From Hsuehochloa calcarea (Eukaryota; Streptophyta; Magnoliopsida; Poales; Poaceae), in assembly GCA_036346395.1 (NCBI GenBank), contig CM070604.1:6867904-6931903 (forward strand): a stretch of 64,000 nt of DNA, written 5' to 3'. Below the pieces are notes generated by a model. It was not told where the DNA came from and searched no databases. It worked only from the letters and a program-made list of their open reading frames with translations. Every line of letters starts with the position of its first letter. The first letter of the stretch is position 1. Positions 21,977-31,612 of the stretch are shown here, piece by piece. The translations under genes were made by a program, and so were the position numbers.

Positions 21977-22515
21977 ATGGCTCCCCACTCTTCTCCCCAG
22001 ACGCCGTCGTTAATGGCCTACTTAGCCATTTTGTACGAGCAACTCACCGGTCGTACGCTTGCCGATGCTGCCGAAGGACACTGTGCTAACAGTGTCCTCC
22101 CTCCTCCGGCGGAGGTTATGCCAGAGCATGTGATGGCTACCTTCTGCCGTCTTGACAGCCTCCTCTGCCACGTCTTCCGGGTGGTCTCCCTCTTCCGGCG
22201 AGCTAACTAAGCCATCGACCTAGTCCTCAAGGAAGATGTTTCACGTCTCCAAAAGAATTATCGTCGCTTGGAATGCGAAATCGAGACGGCGGCCAATCGA
22301 GTGGACCATGCTGAGACACCTCGAGCTAGGGAAGAGAGCCCCTGGGCGTATTTCGACTTGGTCCTTGAGTCGGAGCGTCTTTGGGATACTCTCGAACGAG
22401 CATGTCAACGGGTGGTCGTGTTTTGGGGAACCTACGCTGACCCTGAACCCTCCAATGCCGACGACGTCGCCTACAAAGAATTGAAGACGGAGATAGCAGT
22501 CACCCTGGGCCACTA
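21977..22515 (+). pseudogene. Unidentified CACTA J ORF, about 178 residues with one in-frame stop
   Basis: One plus frame runs from the ATG at 21977 to TAG at 22514-22516, interrupted only by TAA at 22208-22210. The first part has MAYLAILYEQLTGRTLADA and MATFCRLDSLLCHVFRVVSLF. The second part, after the stop, is charged and probably helical (EDVSRLQKNYRRLECEIETA, then ESERLWDTLERACQRVVVFW). I do not recognise the family. A leader containing CTCACAAGCACAAAC precedes the ATG; before F inserted, the 5' leader would have been continuous with 20040-20108. Subterminal repeats follow about 220 bp downstream. It may be a CACTA-borne accessory protein or a captured gene. Confidence 0.5.
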
Positions 22516-22735
22516 GAAATATGTTAATATTTTTATTTGTACTTTTTAAAGAAAATATTTTGTAAGAAGCAACTGGACACGCTGTTTGGCCATATGTAAA
22601 TGCAAAAATGAAAAAAAATCTAGTTTGTAGTTGAATTTACTGTTATCTAATGTTGAACATGTTTACTGAATAACGCATTTAGATCTTACTGTCTTCTATG
22701 TATAATGTGTTGAATATTTTTTAACTATGGAAGGA

Positions 22736-22860
22736 ACTATCACAGGCGGTTTAGTGCAACAAACCATCTGTGATATGTATCACAGATGGTTTGTAATAAG
22801 AACTGTCTATGATATGTATCACAGATGGTTTTTAATAAGAATCGTCGGTACTGTGATCTG
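22736..22860 (+). repeat. Internal block of CACTA subterminal-type repeats
   Basis: Four ATCACAGATGGTTTxTAATAAGAACTGTC-like units lie in the middle of element J. Their internal position suggests that J contains the end of another related element or a rearrangement. Confidence 0.65.
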
Positions 22861-22865
22861 CGGCT

Positions 22866-23168
22866 GCTTTGAAGAAGACGGCGAGTATGCCTAAGAAAGC
22901 AATCAAACCCACCACGAAGAAGAGGATGAGACAGCAGCCACGACCAACTTCATCGAATCTGACACACTTGAGTTTATGATTACCTATCGCTCTCTTGGCA
23001 GCCATGCTTCTTGAAGTTCGCTATTGTGTGTTAGGTTTGATGAAGTAGGCCATCGCTACAGTCTCATCACCTCATGCTGGGTGTACGTCCCCCGAAAAAA
23101 ATCATGCTTCGTGATGGGCTTGCTTGCTTTCTTAGGCGTACTCGCAGTCTTCTTCAAAGGAGCTGCAT
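22866..23168. repeat. Large inverted duplication inside CACTA J
   Basis: The stretch from GCTTTGAAGAAGAC at about 22868 to about 22975 recurs inverted at about 23020-23165 (ends GTCTTCTTCAAAGGAGC). The arms are about 100 bp with around 85% identity in the outer 55 bp. Read outward-in, both arms encode KKTAS(M/T)PKKA, a Lys-rich peptide of unknown origin. Confidence 0.7.
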
Positions 23169-23224
23169 ATCAGAGACAGATCTCACTACAGATAGATCTG
23201 TCTTTTTGACAACCAGATATTTAA

Positions 23225-24399
23225 TGGCGCATATCACATACGGTTATATTATGGAACCGTTTGTGATTAGTATATCGCAGACGGCTCTATTATGGAACTG
23301 TCTGTGATATCCCTTTATTAGTACGACCCCACTAGGGTTTTGGCCGTTACTACTCACTCGCCCGTCCCCCTCCCCAGCGCCCTTAACTCCTCACTCGCCC
23401 GCCCCTTCCCCTTCTCCCCGTCGCCGCGCCTTCTCCCCGACGCGAATGCGGACGCCGACGCGGCCCCTTCCACGACCCCGATGCCGACGTCACGCCTTCT
23501 CCCCACCCCGACACCGACGCCGCCCTTCTTCCCGTATTCGCCGATCCCTGCTGCTCCCCGACGCCGCCCCGCTGCTCCCCAACGCCACTCATACGTGCTA
23601 CTTCTGTGCGTCCATCTCCCTGATGCCGCTGGTCCCTGCTGCTCCCCGACACAGCCCTGCTACATCCCCGTCCTCCACGCTTGTAGGTATTTCCTTGTAC
23701 CTCATGGTTTACTGCTCGGTTATTGCTAGTACTCAGCGCTTGCTTTTCTGAGACAGCGTCTTTCGACGTACTTTGCCCAATTCTACTCGGTGGCTTCGGT
23801 TGTCAACTGTTGTGTGAGTTTTTTTTATGTTTACAGGAGTGCTTTACTTTGCATATATGTGTTTTGCTAGTCTAAATCTGAATTTGGATTAATTCTAGTA
23901 CTAGGAGATATTGCATTGTACTATTGTAGGTTCAGTTTACTGCTCAGTGATGATTTTTGTCATATTGTGAAATTAAATTGATAACAAATCAGACTTGAGT
24001 TGCTAGGATTGCTTACTGTTGTCAGATTATATCTAATAGCTTGGCTCTGTTGCTTTCTGTTTTTGGCTATGATTGATCTGATCATGTTATTCTGATCCTG
24101 TTGTTCTTGTGTTAGTCAAGTGGCTTTCTTCTGTTAGCCAAGTGGCTCATGTTGCTGAAATTAGTGATATGTTTATTCTATCAAGTGATTAACCCTCAAT
24201 CTGTTGATTGGTTTATGCTTTAATCAAGTTATTCTTGTGTACTATTAATTTTATAACCTTCTGTTGACTGAAAGTAACTTTGCTATTTGAGATAATTCTT
24301 GATATAACCAGTAGAACATTAATTATTATTAATTATACTGGAATTAATTCTCCATGAAAATACAAACGAAAATTTTAGTAATTGGAATCCTACAAATTT
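23225..24399 (+). other. CACTA J: repeats, GC-rich leader and long intron-like region
   Basis: At 23230-23312 are three subterminal-type repeats. At 23330-23740 a C-rich stretch (GACGCC/CCCGAC repeats) looks like a 5' leader with an open frame on plus (23340-23729) that I attribute to composition. From 23750 to 24400 the sequence is T-rich and intron-like, ending in an acceptor (TATCTTCAG) at about 24421. Confidence 0.5.
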
Positions 24400-25506
24400 A
24401 GTTCTTTGGGTGTGTATCTTCAGAGATAGCGTCCCCACAGTCTTCGTCGTCGTCATCGAATGCGTCTGGGCTTCCGATGGATTGTGCGCCGCCATCGACG
24501 AATTCGTCTGCCTCGAAAGATCGTTGGTCCCCCACACACTATTACCCCACCTTGGATTGGGTTGTGTGAGTTTGCATGCCTGGTACATGCGGCACACTGA
24601 GATGACGGCAGATGCTACTAGATTCACCGTTAGTTACACAGAGAACCATTTACTCCACAAGGTGGGCTACTTCGTCGTGGACTTCCAAGACTTATTCGAA
24701 CTATTCAACCTCAACACCCTCGACACCTCACTTCTACGATGTTGGACACTGTAAGTGTTTACAATCAAATTTCATTTGTACATTATACGCAACACGAACT
24801 TAGGTTTAATGACTATAGCGACATACATGACTAGGTGGCACTGGATCCTTTTAGTCATTGTACCAAAGTAGAACAAGATAATATACCTTGATTCCCTAGT
24901 CAATAAGAACCACGACTTCACCCTTGTGTAAAAAGTACTCGACAAGTCTGCTCATTTCCTCCATACGTAACTCTATTGTTAGTCTTCCTTCGTTTGAAAT
25001 GGTCGATGATAACTATTTGGAATCACGTAGGGCGTTCAGCGCCTATGTTACCAGGGGGAGGAAAACAAAAAAAACAAAACAAAACGAGTGCCACACTGCG
25101 ACACAGGACATGATTTTCGGTACCCGCTACAATACAATAATTGTATATCACACTTCGTAACCTGGCCTCTCGAACAGGCTATACCTATATATGTAATTTT
25201 ATTTTTGCAGTACCACCAGCAACTATAAGGCAACATATGTGCATTCTACGTTTGTCGTCATATGCAGGAAATCATGAGTGCTAAGCCGAAGGATCCAGAG
25301 GTTTGTCAATCTCGTAATAATTATTTTCTAATTATCAATTTAAATATATATGCTTACTACTTTACTCCTAGCAACAGCGCATGATAATTTTATCAACTGC
25401 ATTTGATCTGAACAACCTCTCGGATGTTCAAGTACGGCTCTGCACCTTCATAAAGTCGGAGATCATTAACCCGAACGGAGAGTTTCACTCCGGCGACACC
25501 GATTAA
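24400..25506 (+). pseudogene. Ulp1-like (C48) cysteine protease gene remnant in CACTA J
   Basis: Exon-like blocks on plus can be joined at good splice sites. One ends at 24750 (donor ACT|GTAAGT) and encodes VGYFVVDFQDLFELFNLNTLDTSLL, the block that begins Ulp1-like proteins found in CACTA elements. The next clear exon (25211-25300, acceptor TTTTTGCAG, donor GAG|GTTTGT) has GNICAFYVCRHMQEI, matching the catalytic-Cys region (Q-x-G-N-x-C). The last exon (25372-25506) ends NPNGEFHSG then TAA. The Cys exon has an in-frame TAA, and the exon with the catalytic His/Asp (HW...) is not recognisable. It is a decayed peptidase gene; substrates of this transposon-borne group are unknown to me. Confidence 0.72.
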
Positions 25507-25759
25507 TAATGTTCAATTGTAATTCACTTTGAGTTGTAATTCAATTATTGTAATTCACTTTGAGTTGTAATTCAATTGTAACTCCAGCGACAATGCATAA
25601 ACATGCTTTTGTAATTGATTTTGAGTTTTAAATCACTTTGAGTTGTTCTATATCAAATCAATTGTGATTTATCTGTTTGTTGCTTGCTTGTTTTTAGAGG
25701 GCATGGCTAGCCTTTCCCGAGGCTAGCCGACAAATGAAAAAAAAGAAGTATATAACAAA

Positions 25760-26304
25760 CTATCAAAGACGGTTTTGTGGTATAAACCGTCTGTGAAGGA
25801 CTACTATTAGAAGCAGCTACCATGAACAACTGTCTGTGATATGTCGGATATCACAGACGGTTCTTTTTACTAACCGTCTGTGATATGTCTCCAATCACAG
25901 ACGGTTGGAATATGTAACCATCTATTATGGCCTACATATTATAGACGGTTTTATGGTATAAACCGTATGTGAAGGCCTACTATCAGAGACAGCTACGTAC
26001 CACCTAACATCGTCTATGATACGTGAGATATCACAGATGGTTTTTTTACTAACCATATCACAGACGGTTAGTAAAAAGAACCGTCTGTGATATCCTACAT
26101 ATCACAGACAGTTGTTACATATAATCGTCTGTGATAGTAGGCCTTCATAGACGGTTTCTTTTAAAACTGTCTATGTTGTTATTTATCACAGACGGCTCAA
26201 AAACTGTCTATGCTGGCTATCACAGATACATAAAATCAGACGGTTCAGAAATAGTCTGTGATGACGGTTCAGAAACGTCTGTGATGACCCTTTGTGTAGT
26301 AGTG
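25760..26304 (+). repeat. Right subterminal repeats of CACTA J
   Basis: About fifteen copies of AACCGTCTGTGATA / TATCACAGACGGTT in both orientations end at the terminal GTGTAGTAGTG. Confidence 0.82.
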
Positions 26305-26603
26305 TGCATTACATGGCCTAATGCTGTCAGCGGAAAAGAACTAGCCTCTTTCTCATTGCGAAAAGTAAACATCACAGGAAATTGAGGAATATTAATTTGC
26401 ACAATTATGACTCTTCAACCCAAATCCATTAAATACAGATATATGTCATGAAGCAAGACCATTTGATGAAGGTGGGATTAATGATTGCAGTGCAGATTGT
26501 TTACTCGGAGTTATTAAAATCATGTGATAATGATTGAGAATAGTTGACATTTGGAGGTTTTATGGTCTTAAGTTCGTACTCCAAAATGTGAACTTGTAAA
26601 GTA

Positions 26604-26866
26604 CCCCCTTTGTTTCACAACATTTGTCCATTTTATTGGTATATATGTCATGTCATAATGTTTGTTCATTAATAAAATCAAGAGTGTAGTTATTGCAATA
26701 TTTTTACTTGCTATCTTACTTTAATGTTGTAAAAGATATAGGATAGTTGTAGTATGTTATTTAATAGGAGAATGTATGATCCAATGTAATTACTATTTCT
26801 TAGATTTGGTGCTTTCATCGTTAATGCACATGGTGGACATGGACTAATATTACAAAACGAAGAAAG
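26604..26866. mobile_element. Stowaway-type MITE
   Basis: This 263 bp element is flanked by TA (26602-26603, 26867-26868). Its ends are CCCCCTTTGTTTCACAA and, on minus, CTTTCTTCGTTTTGTAA, recognisable variants of the Stowaway terminus CTCCCTCCGTTTCA. Confidence 0.75.
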
Positions 26867-26868
26867 TA

Positions 26869-28139
26869 TGACACATTAGTTATTGGTTAACATGTAAAAA
26901 GGGCATTTCAACCTTCCCATTTCATGCCTTACACGATTAAAAGTTAAGTTTTCAACCTTGTTGGATAGAAAAAAAAAAGGCATTCTCACCCCAAAAGCTA
27001 GCCTTTGACGTGACAGGTTGTGAAATATTCATGGAACATTGGCCTTGATCATCCTGGTCGTCGATTGAAATAGATTCATGACCTTATTGATTAACCTTGG
27101 TTGAAATTTCAGGGGATTTGGATCAGGCATTTGAAAGTTAGGTCATTTGGTTATCTTTGTGGGCTCCTCTCATGAGCCCAACGGTCAAATCGGCCATCCT
27201 GCGGCCATTCGGTCAGACTGGTCAACTGGGGCGGTCAGACCGGCCTTAGTGCCGTGTTGTGAGGTTTTGCCTTTTGCCTCGAGGTTCATCGGTTTCAACA
27301 CAAGACTTCTGTTGCGATTGTATTTCTGATCTTCCTATTTATGCCTCCATCCAAGTTGCTTGCTACCATCATTTGGTGATATCATGATTTATGATGATGT
27401 TTAAGTATTAATTCTGTAAAGTTAATTCAATGCGAACCTTGTGTTAAAGTATGTACTTTAGTTGAAGAACAAATTTGAATAACCAAAGTATAAGTGAAAT
27501 GCAGCAATTTGGCCACTTTTCCTGAAACACATGTATACAACTATACAAGGCCGACAAAACATTGTGGAGCCCCAACTTGTAAAGCAATTAAGCAAGACAT
27601 GCAGATATATGTGCAAATTAAGCCTTGATTCTAACACAAACCATAAGGCTACCTTATTTCACAAAGAAAAGAGGTGTTGGTGGAAAATCCTTGCAATCTA
27701 GTGGTTAATTTTTCATCTATATATAGTAAATGGTTTCTCATGTACACATACTTAGTTGAATAATTCATCAACTTTCACGATGATGAAAAAGATTTAAAAC
27801 TAATGAGCCAATCAGAATATGTAGTGATATGCATAGCACATGTACCTCAAGCTACACACTTGGTTAGCCACACAAATGCCTGAACGGCTAAACCAGTCAA
27901 CTACTTCCACTATATATATGTGATTTATGTTCCCATTCAAAAACTTATCTTTGATGATAATTTGTTAGCGATGTTATTTGCGTCCTATTTTTTACCATTA
28001 AAGTCATACACTAAGGCTATCCATCATGGATCTCACTCGAATTGCTCTTCTAATCAACAAATGCCTAATTTGTTGAACTTGCTCTTCTAGTAAAAAGACA
28101 TTGCATGTCTACTCTAATTTTTTCCCTTGTAGATGGTTC
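26869..28139. other. AT-rich intergenic stretch
   Basis: No coding frame above 60 codons and no clear element ends. A short GC-rich CGGTCAGACCGG stretch at 27190-27245 resembles LTR sequence seen in element I (57525-57590) and may be a fragment. Confidence 0.45.
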
Positions 28140-28490
28140 ACCGCCGATACCGGTGAATGGCGACTAAAATGAATTGCGCCGTGGCGGGAGATGTTCAACT
28201 CCCGGCTCGTATGGCTCACCGTGTGCTACATCATCACGATCATCGACATCGACATCCACCGGTAGCACTACGACGGCGGCGGCGTGGATGCCAAAGTTGC
28301 CGACGAGATGGTCCTCTCGGACCTTGTTGGTGCACCTATCCCGACGTAGCCGACTCAGGCCACGCCTCCGCACCGTAAACTCCATGATCTCGTAAACATT
28401 AGTTCAATCAACGTCATCGAGGGCACGCGCGGTGAACATCTAGCTTTTAGGTTCACACCGGGAACAGATCCGCTCCGAAAGCGCAAGTGA
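28140..28490 (+). other. GC-rich gene-like fragment, unidentified
   Basis: A codon-biased GC-rich island sits in AT-rich surroundings. One plus frame reads MFNSRLVWLTVCYIITIIDIDIH followed by a stop, then VDAKVADEMVLSDLVGAP. I do not recognise it. It looks like a captured gene fragment placed beside a tandem array. Confidence 0.35.
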
Positions 28491-28925
28491 TGTAATGAAT
28501 GGATATATGCATGAATGAATGAGTAGAATGAAATGATTGAATGGATGATTGAAGGAATGAATATATGCATATATGCTTCTAGGTTCTCTTTCTTGTTGAA
28601 TGAAATGATTGAATGGATGAATATATGCTATATGCTATGTTCTTTTTCCATTTGAATGAAAAGATTGAATGGATGACTGACTAAATGAATATATGCATAT
28701 ATTCTTCTAGGTTCTCTTTCTTGTTGAATGAAATGGTTGAATGGATGATTAAATGAATGAATATATGCATATATGCTTCTAGGTTATCTTTCCTGTTAAA
28801 TGAAATGATTGAATGGATGACTACCTGAATGAATAAAAATATGCTACTAGGTTCTCTTTCTTGTTGAATGAAATTATTGAATGGATGACTGATTGAATGA
28901 ATGAATATATGCATATATGAATATA
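28490..28925. repeat. AT-rich minisatellite (62-74 bp unit)
   Basis: Five to six diverged copies of GAATATATGCATATATGCTTCTAGGTTCTCTTTCTTGTTGAATGAAATGATTGAATGGATGA-type units; the TTCTAGG core recurs at about 28577, 28704, 28778 and 28846. Confidence 0.8.
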
Positions 28926-29572
28926 TGTGGTACTGTCACGCCAGTAACCATGGCGTTATGGAGTGGTCCTATCACGCCAGGATCCATGGCATGACAGGAC
29001 TTAGCACCAGAAGTTGGGGACTAGGCTTGCAACACCTCTGGAATTGCCCAAACACTGGCGTGGCGGCATGGTTAGACCACGCCAGTTACCATGGCGTGAC
29101 AGAGTGGTCTTGTCATGCCAAGATCCATGGCGTGACAGTACTTAGCACCAGAAGCGGGGACTAGGCTTGGAACGCTTCTAGAATTGCCCAAGCGGCGTGG
29201 TGGCACGATTAGGCCACGCCAGTGACCATGGCGTGACAGAGTGGTCCTGTCACGCCAGGATCTATGGCGTGACAGGACTTAGCACCAGAAGCGGGATCAA
29301 GCTTGCAACTCCTCTAGAATTGCCAAAGCACTGGCGTGGTGCCACAGTTAGGCCATGCCAGTGGCCATAGCGTGACAGACTAGTACTATCACGCTAGGAG
29401 ATATGACGTAATAGGACTTAGCACCAGAAGAGGGAGGCGGGCTTGCAACGCCTCTGGAATTTCCCAAGCACTGGCGTGGCAGCACGGTTAGGCCACACCA
29501 GTTCCCATGGCGTGACTGACTGGTACTATCACGCCAGGAGTCATGTTGTGATAGGACTTAGCACCATAAAAG
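28926..29572. repeat. Tandem array of about 140 bp palindrome-rich units
   Basis: Five units (starts near 28941, 29082, 29219, 29358, 29498; period 137-141 bp) each contain two palindromic cores of the type CACGCCAGTxACCATGGCGTG, then GACAGGACTTAGCACCAGAAG and a GGCTTGCAACxCCTCT block. Open frames inside merely follow the repeat. Confidence 0.85.
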
Positions 29573-29974
29573 ACCGAATCACTCCCTCGCCAGCTTTTCA
29601 AACTGATAAGACCACACTCTACCACACTAGCTACTCACATAGAAATAACCACACTCTGCCACCAGCTTTTCATATCAAATGACAACACTCTATCTCGCCA
29701 GCTTTTCAGACCGAAAAAGACCAAACTATGTCGTGCAAACTTTTCAGATGGACATAACAACACTCTGTCTCGACAACATTTCATACCGAAAAGACAACAC
29801 ACTTGGACTCAAACTGGTCAGACATAAATGATCACACTGTCCCACGCATCATTTTCAGACCGAAGCAATAACACACTGCAACGCAACCTTTTCATAATTG
29901 AACACTCCACCACGCCACCTTTTCACACCGGTTTCTTGTGTGTTCTCCCTCCACCATGAGAATTATACCATGTC

Positions 29975-30715
29975 TGCTTATAAAAAGAGGTTGAAGAGAT
30001 CCGGTGAAGAACACTACATAATCACACCCAACACTTCACCAAAGCTTGATTCACACAACTGAGAGGAAGGAGATGTCGGGCTCGTCGATAAACTTCTATG
30101 CGAAGATGTTGCAAAAGCACAAGTGGCTTACCGATAGGGCTAGACCCTACCCGGATAATTCTATAAAGGATGTGCCGGTACCACCGGAGTTTCCATGCAT
30201 GCAATATGTGTGCGAACTACCGGCTAAGATCATCCAGTCCACACACACCCGACGACGGCCGCTCGGGCGTCCTACATGTGTGGCCACACCTTATAAGCGT
30301 ATTTTGCACACACAAAGATTTTTCATATCCTACGTTCCATTCCACAAATCCCTAACTACACTCGCGCATAATGCTAGTCGAACATGCAATGCAACTTCTT
30401 CCAATGGATCATCGGACCAGACATGTACGATAGGGCGTTCATCCAGCAGAAGTACATGTTGAACTATGCGATGCGAGCCGAGACCTTCAAACGCTGGACA
30501 CCTTACGTACCCAACCCAACTTAAAAGGCATCGGACGAGCCCAAGAAAGTAGGGTGGTGCTGGAGGACACCCGGATAGGAAAATGAGTACGACGGGGCCA
30601 AGCGCATGGCGAACAAGGGGAAAGCTCCTACAAGTGAGACTGGCAGTCGTACTAGCGCTCCCCATCGCCTAGTAGCACTCTGGATCAAAGAGGCAATTTA
30701 TGTTCAATATGAATC
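29975..30715 (+). pseudogene. GRF zinc-finger-like transposon-associated gene (frameshifted)
   Basis: A TATA box (TATAAAAA, 29979) precedes an ATG at 30072 by about 90 bp, with the leader CACACAACTGAGAGGAAGGAG. The first frame gives MSGSSINFYAKMLQKHKW and VPVPPEFPCMQYVCELPAKIIQSTH. A second frame continues HPDDGRSGVLHVWPH (30235-30285). A third begins CNFFQWIIGPDMYDRAF (about 30390) and continues to FKRWTPYVPNPT. The order Cys-rich start ... GR-x-F-x-C-x-H ... C-x-F-F-x-W matches GRF-type zinc fingers, common in repetitive grass proteins. Two frameshifts and two stops show it is broken. The palindromic tandem array just upstream may be the subterminal region of the element carrying it. Confidence 0.6.
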
Positions 30716-31540
30716 ATAATTATTAATTTGGTCTGACGTTGTGTTATCCTAGCACCATTCAAGCGTCTAGCCCGTCTCGCGGGACATGGTTGACTTCGAG
30801 ACTGGACACCGCTGCAGGTAGCAAGGAGACAAGGGAAAAGGAGCAATGGGCCACCAAAACTAACGATCTTTGTTCTAATCAACTTATTTCCATTTCCAAA
30901 AAGGCGCACATGTATCGTAGGTATATTTCGTTTTGTTGACTCGTGCATGATGTCGTTCCTTATGCACGTTACCAAACCTTGTGCCCCTGTAATTTGTAAC
31001 TGCATTATAAAGTCTATTTCAGTTCGCAATTGCATTGTAAAGTCGATTTCAAATCGCATTCTCTTTTTGCATTCAATTCTTGGCGTAGCAAGGTAGGGCA
31101 CAACATAAAAATAATTGTCCAAAGGGCATGTTTTGGAGAGAAAAAATAGGCATTAAATGGTCTTCGACCCCTAAGTGACGATAAGCACCATCAATCATGG
31201 CAATAAGATGGGATGTGGCTAGCCATCTCTTCATTCAAACTAAGAACATCGCAGGTTAAAAAAAAGATCTACTGCCTATGATTGTGCATTCAGTTAGCAC
31301 TGTTCAATTCTTACTATCTCAAATTAGGTTTAAATTTTTTACCAAATGCCCATGCAAAATCAAATGATAAATACGATGTACATGGGCACATAAAACCATG
31401 AACTTGTGCATAATTTTTTATCTTTCCTACCAAATGATCCACGTATCTTTTGTCACAATCGTAAGATTTGGCCACATCTAGGTAGGTGGTGTGACATAAT
31501 GGTTTGACTACGCCACGAGAAATAGCATGACCAAAGATGT

Positions 31541-31612
31541 TAGAATTGAAAATTAAAGTTAGCGAGGGGTTAACTTTAAAATATTATTAAAATAATTAAA
31601 TAAAAAAATTCA
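31541..31612. repeat. Terminal-like fragment related to the 49.4 kb TIR element
   Basis: TTAGAATTGAAAATTAAAGTTAG ... AACTTTAAAATATTAT closely follows the right arm of the inverted repeat at 49362-49440. Just upstream (31470-31535) are GTGTGACATAATG and CTACGCCACGAG motifs like those of the 28.9-29.6 kb array. Confidence 0.55.

Larger units (their letters stand above)
19595..26304 (+). mobile_element. CACTA (En/Spm-type) element J carrying an Ulp1-like gene
   Basis: The left end reads CACTATTACAAAACAGGC, and the right end on minus reads CACTACTACACAAAGGGTCATC. The 3-bp flanks are TGT and TGC, a near match to the 3-bp duplication expected of CACTA elements. Both ends are packed with the subterminal motif ATCACAGACGGTT and its inverse. 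Inside are an unidentified ORF (21977-22515), a solo LTR (F), a second repeat block, an inverted duplication and a broken Ulp1-like gene. No TnpA/TnpD transposase was recognised, so it would need help in trans. The two termini are not perfect copies, so a hybrid of two related elements is possible. Confidence 0.8.

Noticed and set aside
23340..23751. Pro/Ala-rich ORF in CACTA J
   Set aside because: C-rich leader sequence with repeats of GACGCC; open in two frames, so likely untranslated.
28490..29572. CRISPR-like array
   Set aside because: Units touch directly with no unique spacers, and the genome is a plant nucleus; these are minisatellites.
28901..29682. Plus-strand ORFs with repeated HGVMEWSYHARIHG-like peptides
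   Set aside because: They simply translate the 140-bp tandem array; not evidence of a repeat protein.
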